The position numbers and the translations under genes are program-made. Shown piece after piece: positions 9,282 through 18,400 of a stretch of DNA of 64,000 bases; position 1 is the first letter of the stretch, and each line of letters begins with the position of its first letter. Location: contig OZ037916.1 of the NCBI GenBank assembly GCA_964035575.1, forward strand, positions 248,001 through 312,000, in the 5' to 3' direction. Origin of the DNA: Rhynchopus sp. YZ270_cl-10 (taxonomy: Eukaryota; Euglenozoa; Diplonemea; Diplonemida; Diplonemidae). Below the pieces are notes generated by a model. It saw only the letters and a list, made by a program, of their open reading frames with translations. It ran no database searches and was not told the DNA's origin.

Positions 9282-10629
9282 TCATTGTGCGTGGCTCTGT
9301 TGTTTGTGGGCTTGCTCGGGGGATTCACCTCTGCGGCGTTTCGGACGTTCTTCAACCACAAGATGCCTCAGCTCCTCGCTCTCCCTTACTGTGTTGGACA
9401 CAGCACTGCTGCAGCCGGAAAGGTAAATACTCGTCAACGAAGTACAGCTCCCAGCAAAAGCCGAACGTACGGACTCAACCATGTGAAGTGGTGAGAGATC
9501 CAGGGTGGATAAAGAGTTGCAGCCGTGAAGAAACCCAAAGCCAATCGCAGTCACGTTGTTGAGTGGTGTCAGATCCAGGGTGGTTAAAGTTTCGCAGCCG
9601 TAAAGAAAGCTACCCTCAATCCTCGTAACGTTGTGAAGTGGTGCCAGATCCAGGGTAGTTAAAGAGTTGCAGCTGGAAAGAAAGCTAACGTCAATCTCCG
9701 TCACGTTGTTGAGTGGTGTCAGATCCAGGGTGGTTAAAGTTTCGCAGCCGTAAAGAAAGCTACGCTCAATCCTCGTAACGTTGTGAAGTGGTGTCAGATC
9801 CAGGGTGGATAAAGAGCTGCAGCCGTAAAGAAAGCTACCGCCAAGCACTGTCACGTTGCTGAGTGGTGTCAGATCCAGGGTGGTTAAAGATTTGCAACCG
9901 CGAAGAAAGTTACCGCCAATCGCAGTCACGTTGTTGAGTGGTGTCAGATCCAGGGTGGATAAAGAGCTGCAGCCGTAAAGAAAGCTACGCTCAATCCTCG
10001 TAACGTTGTGAAGTGGTGTCAGATCCAGGGTGGATAAAGAGCTGCAGCTGGAAAGAAAGCTAACGTCAATCTCCGTCACGTTGTTGAGTGGTGCCAGATC
10101 CAGGGTGGTTAAAAGAGTTGCAGCTGTAAAGAAATAAACTGCCAATCCGCGTCACATTGCTCAACCCAGAGAGGTCGATACTTGTCAACGAGGTGCACTC
10201 CTGGAGGAAGCAGCCTCCAATCTGTGTCACAAAAAACACAGCACTGAGATCAAGTCGCGTTAACGATGCCTGCGACAAGAACCCAGAGGGAATGGCAGTC
10301 GTAACCTCCGCCTGCAGAAGCAAACACGCCACCTCAGGATCCTCCACCTCCTCCAACCTCTCAGGCGTCAGGTCTGTCTCACCCAACGCATGAAGCTCTG
10401 CAATGGCTTCTTGCTTCATTGACTTCGTCAGGATGATTGTGTCACCAGCACTCAGCTGCGTCATGTCCGCTCCTTCTCCCATTGCTTTGCCTCCGAAACT
10501 CATGCAAAAGCTGTCTTCAGGCAACCCCATTGCAGACGCCACCTTCCGCCGCAAGCCCTCCACTGTGTCATCTACACCCATCTCGACTGTGTGCTGATTC
10601 GCTCTGAAATCCTCAAAGTGCACATCCAT
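9282..10629 (-). CDS. Ubiquitin-like domain plus BspA-type leucine-rich repeats (one frameshift)
   Basis: The start MDVHFEDFRANQ (ATG at 10629) opens a domain of about 70 residues with a ubiquitin-like pattern (DTVEGLRRKVASAMGLPEDS, SFGGKAMGEG, LSAGDTIILT). A linker follows, then about eleven 25-residue leucine-rich repeats of BspA/TpLRR type, consensus L-TLDLTPL-NVT-I--SFL--C-S. The tail is basic and Gln-rich, ending SHAQ. The reading frame shifts once in the repeat region: at 10111-10114 the unit has AAAA where sister units have AAA. Read across this single extra base the protein would have about 448 residues. It may be a sequencing error, a real inactivating change or an allele. Proteins combining a ubiquitin-like N-terminus with such repeats are usually inferred to be intracellular scaffolds; the role here is unknown. 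Confidence 0.75.
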
Positions 10630-11901
10630 CTGTTTGTTGTGGTTTTTGTGCTCTGAGCTCTGTGTGTGGTGGTGGGGTGTGGAGGACAAGACAAGAAATA
10701 CCCTCCTTTTCCAGGGTTTCAACCCTGAACAAATGCTCGAAAACGTCGTCATTGGCGTTTTCTGCAGTTCCTCCGTTCGTACGGTGGTCTGGCTGGGGTC
10801 CATTCTTCCCCGTGGATGAGGCTATGTGGAGATAACCCCTGCGCCGCTGATCTGGGAGAACGAAATGAATATTTGCTGCAAGGACTGCGCTGTGTAAGCA
10901 CCCCAATTCTAAGTTTGCATCTGATATGCACTCCACGCTCTCCACCCTCCGCTTCCTCTCATCAATCAAATGAACAGCATCATTGCAGACACAGGGTCAT
11001 TAGATCAGATTCCTGCTGGAAAACAAAAGGTGAGAAATCCACAGATATGCGTGGATAAAGGAGGACAAATAACGTTTTTTTTCTTTTTCCAATATATTTT
11101 CTCTTTCGTTCTTTCCAACTTCATTCCTAAGAGAAAAAGGCAAAGAAGCCAACGTTTCCCCCATCACATCCACCACCCAACCCCCTCAGATGGGCCACAG
11201 GAATGGCCCATCTGCAACTTCTTTGTGAAGCTCGATTTCCCCCCCTTCTTTTAGTATTTGCCTTATCCCTTGCCCCCGAGATAGCTCAGGAGTGGAGAGA
11301 GGTAAACAAAAACAAAATGCAAAATAAATGGTTGGTGAGATGATCCTGAGATTCGTATGTTGGGTCATCTTCAAAATTTTTTTGTTTAATTATAGACTAC
11401 TATCACAAGATCGCAGCCACGGATTTTCTTCACAGGATCCTTAAAAGGGTCATGTTCAAAAAGAAAATAAACACACTCATATGGGGTGGCCGAATGGGGG
11501 GGCGTACAAAGTGCGCAGAAGTACGCAAGAAGTGTGAATCACCCCCCTTCAGCCACTCATACATTTTTTTTATATTTTTCACACTTTGTGTCAACAATTC
11601 GTCTAAATACCAACCTTATTGGATAACCAGGGTCTGTACTCAATGTTAGCCGAAAGCCTTCCAACGGAAGGAAGAGATGCAGTTTTAATTTCCCCCCCCT
11701 TTTGGTGTATCGACAATCACCCGAAGGGGGACAGGATACCAGAGAATTTTTTTTGTTTTTTTGTTTTTTTTTTTTTAAATCAGATAGATTGGGGGAGCGG
11801 CTCCTCCAGTATAAAACATTTCCCCCCCTTTTTTTTCCATTTCCCCATCTTCTTTAATCTCTCCTCTTCTTCCCCATTTTTTGAAAAAAATATTCAAAAA
11901 A
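10630..11901. other. Intergenic, upstream of the LRR gene and downstream of RibE-RibD
   Basis: A frame of about 118 codons (10613-10969, minus) overlaps the LRR start region, but its composition is not convincing and it is probably leader sequence. Two pieces of the CGACAATC repeat family lie at about 11623-11670 (GGTCTGTACTCAATGTTAGC) and 11704-11745 (TATCGACAATCACCCGAAGG). The rest is T-rich and C-rich low-complexity sequence. Confidence 0.45.
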
Positions 11902-13548
11902 TTACATTGAAAAGGGTTCCATCGAATATTCCAAACGAACGTCATTTCCCACCTTTTCGACTCCGAGGAGGGTCATGAACTGCGCAGCGGCGATTGTTGT
12001 GCAGAGTTTCTTATCAATCCATTTTTTGCCTTGTCCAAAGAATGTTGCCCCTTGGAAGATAATAAGCTTGTTACACATGCGGGCCTCCATGAAAGAAGTA
12101 TGCACCTCACCCCCACCTTCCACCATAACCTGCAATACCCCACGCGACGCCAGCTCCTTCAACACAGACTCCAACGTGAAGGCCCCGGTCACGACCTCCA
12201 CTGAATCCGACCCTTTCAGCTCACTTCCTTCAGTAAAAACCACAGTTTTCGCCCCAGAGAGAACGTGCAAAGAACCATCCGTCACCCTCCCACGCCTATC
12301 AAGAACGACTCTGAGTGGTTGGGTGTCCTGCTCCACATTGTTGGAGCGAACCGTAAGGCGCGGGTTGTCCGCCAGAACTGTACCACTCCCTACCAGAATC
12401 GCCTGGCTTTGGGAACGAATGGTTTGCCCAGCAGAGCGCGCTTCTGGCCCGGTAATCCATTGGCTGGTGTTGTCGGAGCAGGCGACGTACCCATCGAGGG
12501 TGGTCGCAATCTTCATGACAATGTAAGGAAGCCCGGTACGACGTTGGTGGAGGTATGGGAGGAGGGAGAGCTCTGCCTCCTTTGTGCAGATGTGCTCGAC
12601 CACTTCTACACCGTGTGAACGGAGGTAGGCGTTACCGCGTCCAGACACCTTTGTATCAGGGTCGAGCACAGCTACAACACAACGCGCGATTTTCGCAGCA
12701 ACCAACGCTTCACAACACGGCCCGGTCCGTCCATGATGCGAACAAGGCTCCAACGTACTATACACGGTCGCCCCCTCAAGATCCTTCGGATCCGCCACAT
12801 CTGCCATAGCATTAATCTCTGCGTGCGGTGTTCCTGCCTTTTTGTGATATCCCTTCCCAATCACCTTCCCCCCCTTCGTTACACAGCACCCCACCCAAGG
12901 GTTCGGCGGTGCCCCTACCCTTCCCAGCTCTCCTTGGGCAATGGCGATTCTCATAAAATCTTCGTCGGTGTATGGGGTAGATTCCGTCCCGCTTGAGTCA
13001 AATTCGATGTTAACCCGGTCGTCTTCTTCGTACAGTCCAAAGGAGGTGACCTTTTGGGTGTGTGGTATAATAGAGACTCTCACCTTGCCGTCCGCAATCT
13101 CCGCTACAGTTAAAGACACCCCATCAATGCAGATAGACCCTTTGTGCTTCAGACGACACCCCTCAGGGACAGACGGAACAACAAACCAGAAGTTGATACT
13201 ATCGTCCTCCGTTGTTTTCTTCGCGGCAAGACTGCCAATACCGTGAACATGCCCCTGCACAATGTGCCCCCCAAGGCGGTCCTGGGCGGTCATAGCTTTT
13301 TCAAGGTTAAATGTCTCCCTATCTTCAAGGCACGTCAATCTTCTCGATTCCGCCATCACATCGAACCCCGCAGTGTCATCACTCAACGTCACTGCAGTCA
13401 GGCAACACCCATTCACCGCGATGCTGTCGCCTAGAAGCACTCCTTTAAAATAGCCTTCAGAACGAACAGTAAGGCGTCTACAGTCTCCTTCTGCAGAAGG
13501 ATCAAACCCTCCAGTACCTTGTGCAGAGACAAGACCGGTGAACACCAT
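11902..13548 (-). CDS. Riboflavin synthase fused to RibD deaminase-reductase
   Basis: This intronless 548-residue protein joins three enzyme units of riboflavin synthesis. Residues 1-190 are riboflavin synthase (alpha type), which turns two 6,7-dimethyl-8-ribityllumazines into riboflavin: MVFTGLV, GDSIAVNGCCLTAV, DRLGGHIVQGHVHGIG, KHKGSICIDGVSLTV. Residues 193-335 are the RibD deaminase, with zinc motifs HAE (242-244) and EPCSHHGRTGPC (267-278). Residues 336-548 are the RibD reductase: KIATTLDGYVA, WITGPEAR, ILVGSGTVLADNPRLTVR, VMVEGGGEVHTSF. All key motifs look intact. RibD and riboflavin synthase are normally separate; bacterial operons often place them side by side, so a bacterial gene pair fused after transfer is a plausible origin. 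A TATAG acceptor lies about 15 nt before the ATG. Lumazine synthase and RibA/RibB are not in this window. Confidence 0.95.
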   Translation of the reverse strand: MVFTGLVSAQGTGGFDPSAEGDCRRLTVRSEGYFKGVLLGDSIAVNGCCLTAVTLSDDTAGFDVMAESRRLTCLEDRETFNLEKAMTAQDRLGGHIVQGHVHGIGSLAAKKTTEDDSINFWFVVPSVPEGCRLKHKGSICIDGVSLTVAEIADGKVRVSIIPHTQKVTSFGLYEEDDRVNIEFDSSGTESTPYTDEDFMRIAIAQGELGRVGAPPNPWVGCCVTKGGKVIGKGYHKKAGTPHAEINAMADVADPKDLEGATVYSTLEPCSHHGRTGPCCEALVAAKIARCVVAVLDPDTKVSGRGNAYLRSHGVEVVEHICTKEAELSLLPYLHQRRTGLPYIVMKIATTLDGYVACSDNTSQWITGPEARSAGQTIRSQSQAILVGSGTVLADNPRLTVRSNNVEQDTQPLRVVLDRRGRVTDGSLHVLSGAKTVVFTEGSELKGSDSVEVVTGAFTLESVLKELASRGVLQVMVEGGGEVHTSFMEARMCNKLIIFQGATFFGQGKKWIDKKLCTTIAAAQFMTLLGVEKVGNDVRLEYSMEPFSM

Positions 13549-15420
13549 TTTTGTATTTTCCTATAAGAAGATGAGACGATGAGAAAGGGGAAAGAGAAAA
13601 GAAGAGAGAGAGAGAGAAAGTATTTTCATCATACTATTATGCAATCAATAAATTGATAGTATATGGTGAGGGATCGGGGGAGAAGAGAGAGAAAGAAAGA
13701 GTGAAAAAGGGATTTTTTTGTGCTTTTTTTTCGAGTTCTTTGAGAAAAAGGGGGGGGGGGGGGGTAGGGGGTACGACTCCAGCCATTTTTTGCGCACGGA
13801 AAATTCATTTGGCATTATCTGGTCATCTCCAAGGCAACTGCGGGTGAAAAACACCCTCAGAGTGGGTCACAGGGGGCCTGTGGGTCGAAAAACGACCCAG
13901 AAGCCACCCCAGAATACAAAAAAATGGAAAAAAATAGTGAAAAAACGGCTTTTTTCACGTTTTGGCCACTTTGGGCAAAATAGCGATTTTTCGAGAAAAA
14001 AATCAAAAACCGGGATATTTTTTGACATCACAAAGCCTCCTTTGGCACAAATATACCCCAAAAGTGGCCTGTGAGTCCATTCCAACCTGTTTTGGACATA
14101 TTTGACACTTTTGGAAGTGTTTTTTTGGTGTTTTTAGGTCAAAAAAATGCCCAAGACGTCCCCAAGACATCCCCAAGACACTTTGCACACCCCCTGTTAC
14201 GGTCATATTTTTTTCGTTTTTTTGCCTGAAACCCCCAAAATACCCCTCCCGGACCCCACATAGTCCCGAATATCCATCACACACCCACTCAGAGTGAGTA
14301 GAAGCACCCCAAAAAAAATATTTTTTAAAGCCCTTCAACTTCAACATGGATGCTGCCGAAACTGAAGCACAATTTTAGGGCTTTAAAAAATATTTTTTTT
14401 GGGGTGCTTCTACTCACTCTGAGTGGGTGTGTGATGGATATTCGGGACTATGTGGGGTCCGGGAGGGGTATTTTGGGGGTTTCAGGCAAAAAAACGAAAA
14501 AAATATGACCGTAACAGGGGGTGTGCAAAGTGTCTTGGGGATGTCTTGGGGACGTCTTGGGCATTTTTTTGACCTAAAAACACCAAAAAAACACTTCCAA
14601 AAGTGTCAAATATGTCCAAAACAGGTTGGAATGGACTCACAGGCCACTTTTGGGGTATATTTGTGCCAAAGGAGGCTTTGTGATGTCAAAAAATATCCCG
14701 GTTTTTGATTTTTTTCTCGAAAAATCGCTATTTTGCCCAAAGTGGCCAAAACGTGAAAAAAGCCGTTTTTTCACTATTTTTTTCCATTTTTTTGTATTCT
14801 GGGGTGGCTTCTGGGTCGTTTTTCGACCCACAGGCCCCCTGTGACCCACTCTGAGGGTGTTTTTCACCCGCAGTTGCCTTGGAGATGGCCAGATAATGCC
14901 AAATGAATTTTCCGTGCGTTTGGTCCCAGCCAAAATGGCTGGAGTCGTATCCCCTAGGGGGGGGGGGGGGGGGGGTTGAAAGTGAAAAGAGGGTCATTCT
15001 GAAAAGAAGGCATCCTATTTAGGGGGAAGAAGAAGGCACGCAAAATACCAAACTATTTCCTAAAAAAAAAGGGGGGGAGTGAATAGCTGGGTTATCCAGA
15101 TAGAAAGGTGGTAAGAGCATTCACCGTGCGCTGTGGACCTGTGTGTATTTCGTCACCTCGGGTGGTGTTACATATTATACGTGAATAAAGAGTAGTTGAA
15201 AGGATAAACATACGACATATGACCCCCCACATACAGGGCAGAAACCCTGAAAAAAGAGTAGTTGAAACCAAAAACGCATCTCAAAAAGAAAACGGTATCC
15301 ACGAAAAACGAGAGATCGAGAAACGGCTGCGTGGAGCTTACACACGAGAAAGAAAAAAAAAAAAGCGAGGTCTACCATATCAATGAGTCAAAAGTATTCA
15401 AAAAAAAGCGTAGTATACAG
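13549..15420. other. Intergenic holding a large foldback element
   Basis: The interval is dominated by the foldback at 13767-14954. A G-tract adjoins each of its ends (13750-13764 and 14957-14975). The right flank to 15420 has A/G-rich simple sequence and no supported gene. Confidence 0.6.
13767..14954. mobile_element. Foldback (long inverted-repeat) element, 1.19 kb
   Basis: Two arms of roughly 570 bp are nearly perfect reverse complements. The left runs from GGGGGTACGACTCCAGCC (13767) to the AAAGCCCT ending near 14334. The right runs from AGGGCTTT near 14378 to GGCTGGAGTCGTATCCCC (14954). Only about 43 bp separate them. The clearest difference is an indel of about 14 bp near the outer ends. 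A TA dinucleotide flanks both ends (13765-13766 and 14955-14956), as for elements that insert at TA. No transposase is encoded; mirrored frames in the arms are not genes. A stretch of the arms (AAAACAGGTTGGAATGG, CAAAGGAGGC) is also found, diverged, in the centre of the foldback at 54213-54816, so both belong to one family. Confidence 0.85.
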
Positions 15421-18400
15421 TTATTCTACCCCTGAGCCAAAGAGAATACCGCGTGCTACCTCAGGCGTGACTGATGCTGCACCACTGCAGGTGTATGCAC
15501 GGGGGACAGTGGAGTTGCGTCCGAAGACGTTTCGTGCAACGCATTCGAGCTCTTCGCCTGAGGTAGTGACGTCCCAGGCACGTACCGTCTTGTCGTGTGA
15601 GCATGACGCTATGCAGAAGGCGCCTGGTCCTGACGCCTGTACTGCCACACCACTGACAACGGAAGAATGTACCGCCAAGGTCAGCACGTTGTTCCCGGTT
15701 CTCGCCTCCCACAGCTTGACCGTCATGTCGTAGGAGCAGGACACAACGTAAACGCCGTCAGGGCTCGCAGCAACCCCCTTCACTGCAGCAGAGTGCCCCT
15801 CAAAGGTGTGCAGACAGGACCCAGACACTTCGTCCCAGATGCGGATGGTTTTGTCGTAGGAGCAGGACACCAGGCGGCCCTTCGTTGTAAAGGTGACCCC
15901 TGTTACGTCCTTGGCGTGGCCAGCACAGAGGCAGAGTTCTTTTCCGTTCGACACATCCCAGATTCGAACCGTTTTGTCAGCTGAACAAGTAGCCACCTTC
16001 CGCCCAGAAGCGTTTATGGTAATGCCAGTCACACTGCGGCTGTGGCCTTCCAACGCAATCTCTTCGTTCCGATCGCTGCACGACAACTGCGCGGTACCTT
16101 CTCCGGTGCACGTTGCCAGGAGGGAGCCTTGCAGGGCCACACCGGATGCAACATACGGCTGTGGCAGCGAGGCTGTCTCTTTCCACGTAGACGTGTCCCA
16201 GAGACGCACTGTTTTGTCGACAGACGCGGACGCCACCTCGTTGCCAGTTTCGTGCACCGCGACCCCCATGACGGAGCTGGTGTGCCCTTCTAGGGTGCGC
16301 AACGTGCCTCCAGTGTGCAGGCTGGAGGCACAGACGGTACCATCCTCTGCGCAGGAGAACAGCGTTTTGCAGTCCGGCCCCACCGCAACGCTGTTGACCC
16401 GCGAGGTGGGGCCGTCCAAGAGAAGTGTCTCCTGTCCAGCAGAGGTTCCCCACACACGAACCGTTTTGTCCTCAGAGCATGACACAACGTGCATCGCGGA
16501 GACGCTGATGCCAAGAATGCCGCGAGAGTGGCCTTCCAAAGTGAGTGTCTCCTTCCCGGTCGCCATCTCCCAGACCCGCACCGTTTCGTCGCTCGAGCAG
16601 GAGATGATCTGCGTGCCGTCGTGGCTGACTGCAACCCCGGTCACCCCTTTGGTGTGCCCTTCCAGACAGAAGAGCTCCCTCCCGGTTTCGGCGTCCCAGA
16701 GACAGACCTCTCGGTTGTATGTGCAGGAGACGATGTGGGCGCCGTCTGGGCTGACGGCAACGCCTTTGACTGAAGAGCCGTGCTGGAGAGTGAGGCGGAC
16801 TGTGCCTTCGAGGGTGTTCCAGATGCGTACGGTGTCGTCTGCAGAGCATGACACCACACTGCCGTCGGGGGCAAAGGCTACACCGAAGATGACAGAGGTG
16901 TGTCCACGCAGGATACATGCCGCTTCGCCAGTGGAGGTGGACCAGACACACAGCGTTTCGTCATCAGAGCATGTCACCAAACGCGATCCATCATAGCTAT
17001 AAGCCACCCCCAACACACTCTTTGAATGCCCCTGTAAGATCCAGGTCCGGTCCCCTGTTGCAAACTCCCATACAATAGCAGTGGTATCATCGGAGCACGT
17101 GGTAATATGACTTCCACTTGGACTGACTGCAACCCCAGTCAAGGCTCGGGTGTGACCCTGTAAGGTGCGGGTACATTTCCCGGTGGACATTTCGAAGACA
17201 CGGAGGGAGTGGTCGTCGCAGCAGGTTGCGATGTGTTGGCCGTTTGGGGTGACTGCGACGGCACGGACAATGTGTGGGTGGAGCAGCGGCGGGAGGGGTG
17301 TACCCAACGAACAGTCTGTGAACACTGCGTCCGCCATATTGCAGGTATGAAACTCTGCATGCTCCATCCAACAATCCACAAAGGTGGCACCTTGCAACGA
17401 CGTATGCGCGAAGAACGCTCCCCTCAGATCGCAGTTTTGCACCTTAATTCCGTTCAAATCCATTTTCGTCAACGGCATCCGCGCTCTTGCAAGCAATGCC
17501 AACGCATTCGACACTGCACCGTCACTCTTTTCCGACAGAAGCGCCCGCAACTCTCCGTGCACACTACTATACGTCTCCCCTTTCTGCTGTGTCAACGACG
17601 CAAAGAAGTCCAACACCCTCTGCGACTCCTTGCTGAAACACCGTCGCACCACCAACAGCAACGTCTCCTCAGGACTACGCGCCAACCTCCTTGCTGCAAG
17701 ATGCTCCCCAAGCGATTTATGCCTAAACGTAAAAGGACTATTCAACTCCCCAAAGTCCTCTATCCTGAACGGAAGGTAACGAAAGCACAAATCCCGCACC
17801 CGCTCCGGCACCTTATGCTTTTCAAGGCGGACAGATGCGCCGGAGACAAAACCATGCCAATTATTTTTTTCAAGCATCCTACACGCCACCAGCTCCCCTG
17901 CACGAAGGATCTCCTCCACCAGCTCCTCCGTCACCGTGTCGCTGCCGCATTCGTTGCTCATCTCGGTTCTGGTGCATTTGCGTAGGTAGGCTTCGTAGAT
18001 GTCCGCCTCCTCCGCATCCCCACTGCACTTCGCATGGCAAGCCATATGCAACAAAAAGGGGTTCCTCAACGCAACCAGCCCTGGTATATCCTCTTCGTCC
18101 ACGAAGACACCTCCGCCACCACTGCGTTCCCAGGCTAGTGTGCCTCGGGTGATATAGTTGTGTGCATCAACCTCTGTGAAAGGCTGCATATAAACAACCC
18201 GGGAGTATCCACATATGGCGGAGGGGGCTGCCTGCACGCTTTTAAGATATTCACCGCGAACGGTGACAACGACACTACAGTGCGCTTCTACCCAAGGGTG
18301 GCGGGCAAGGAGACCACCTTCGCGCACCATGACAGCAACTTCACGTCGTGTGAGTCCGACTTCATCGAGAGAGTCAAGCACCACAACCACATGGTATGTT

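Noticed and set aside
10613-10969. 118-codon minus-strand frame upstream of the LRR gene
   Set aside because: No family resemblance, overlaps the LRR start in another frame, and ends in simple CACCACCACACA sequence.
14427-14708. Matching 90-codon frames in both arms of the foldback at 13767
   Set aside because: They exist only because the arms are reverse complements; composition is G/F-rich simple sequence with no recognisable protein.
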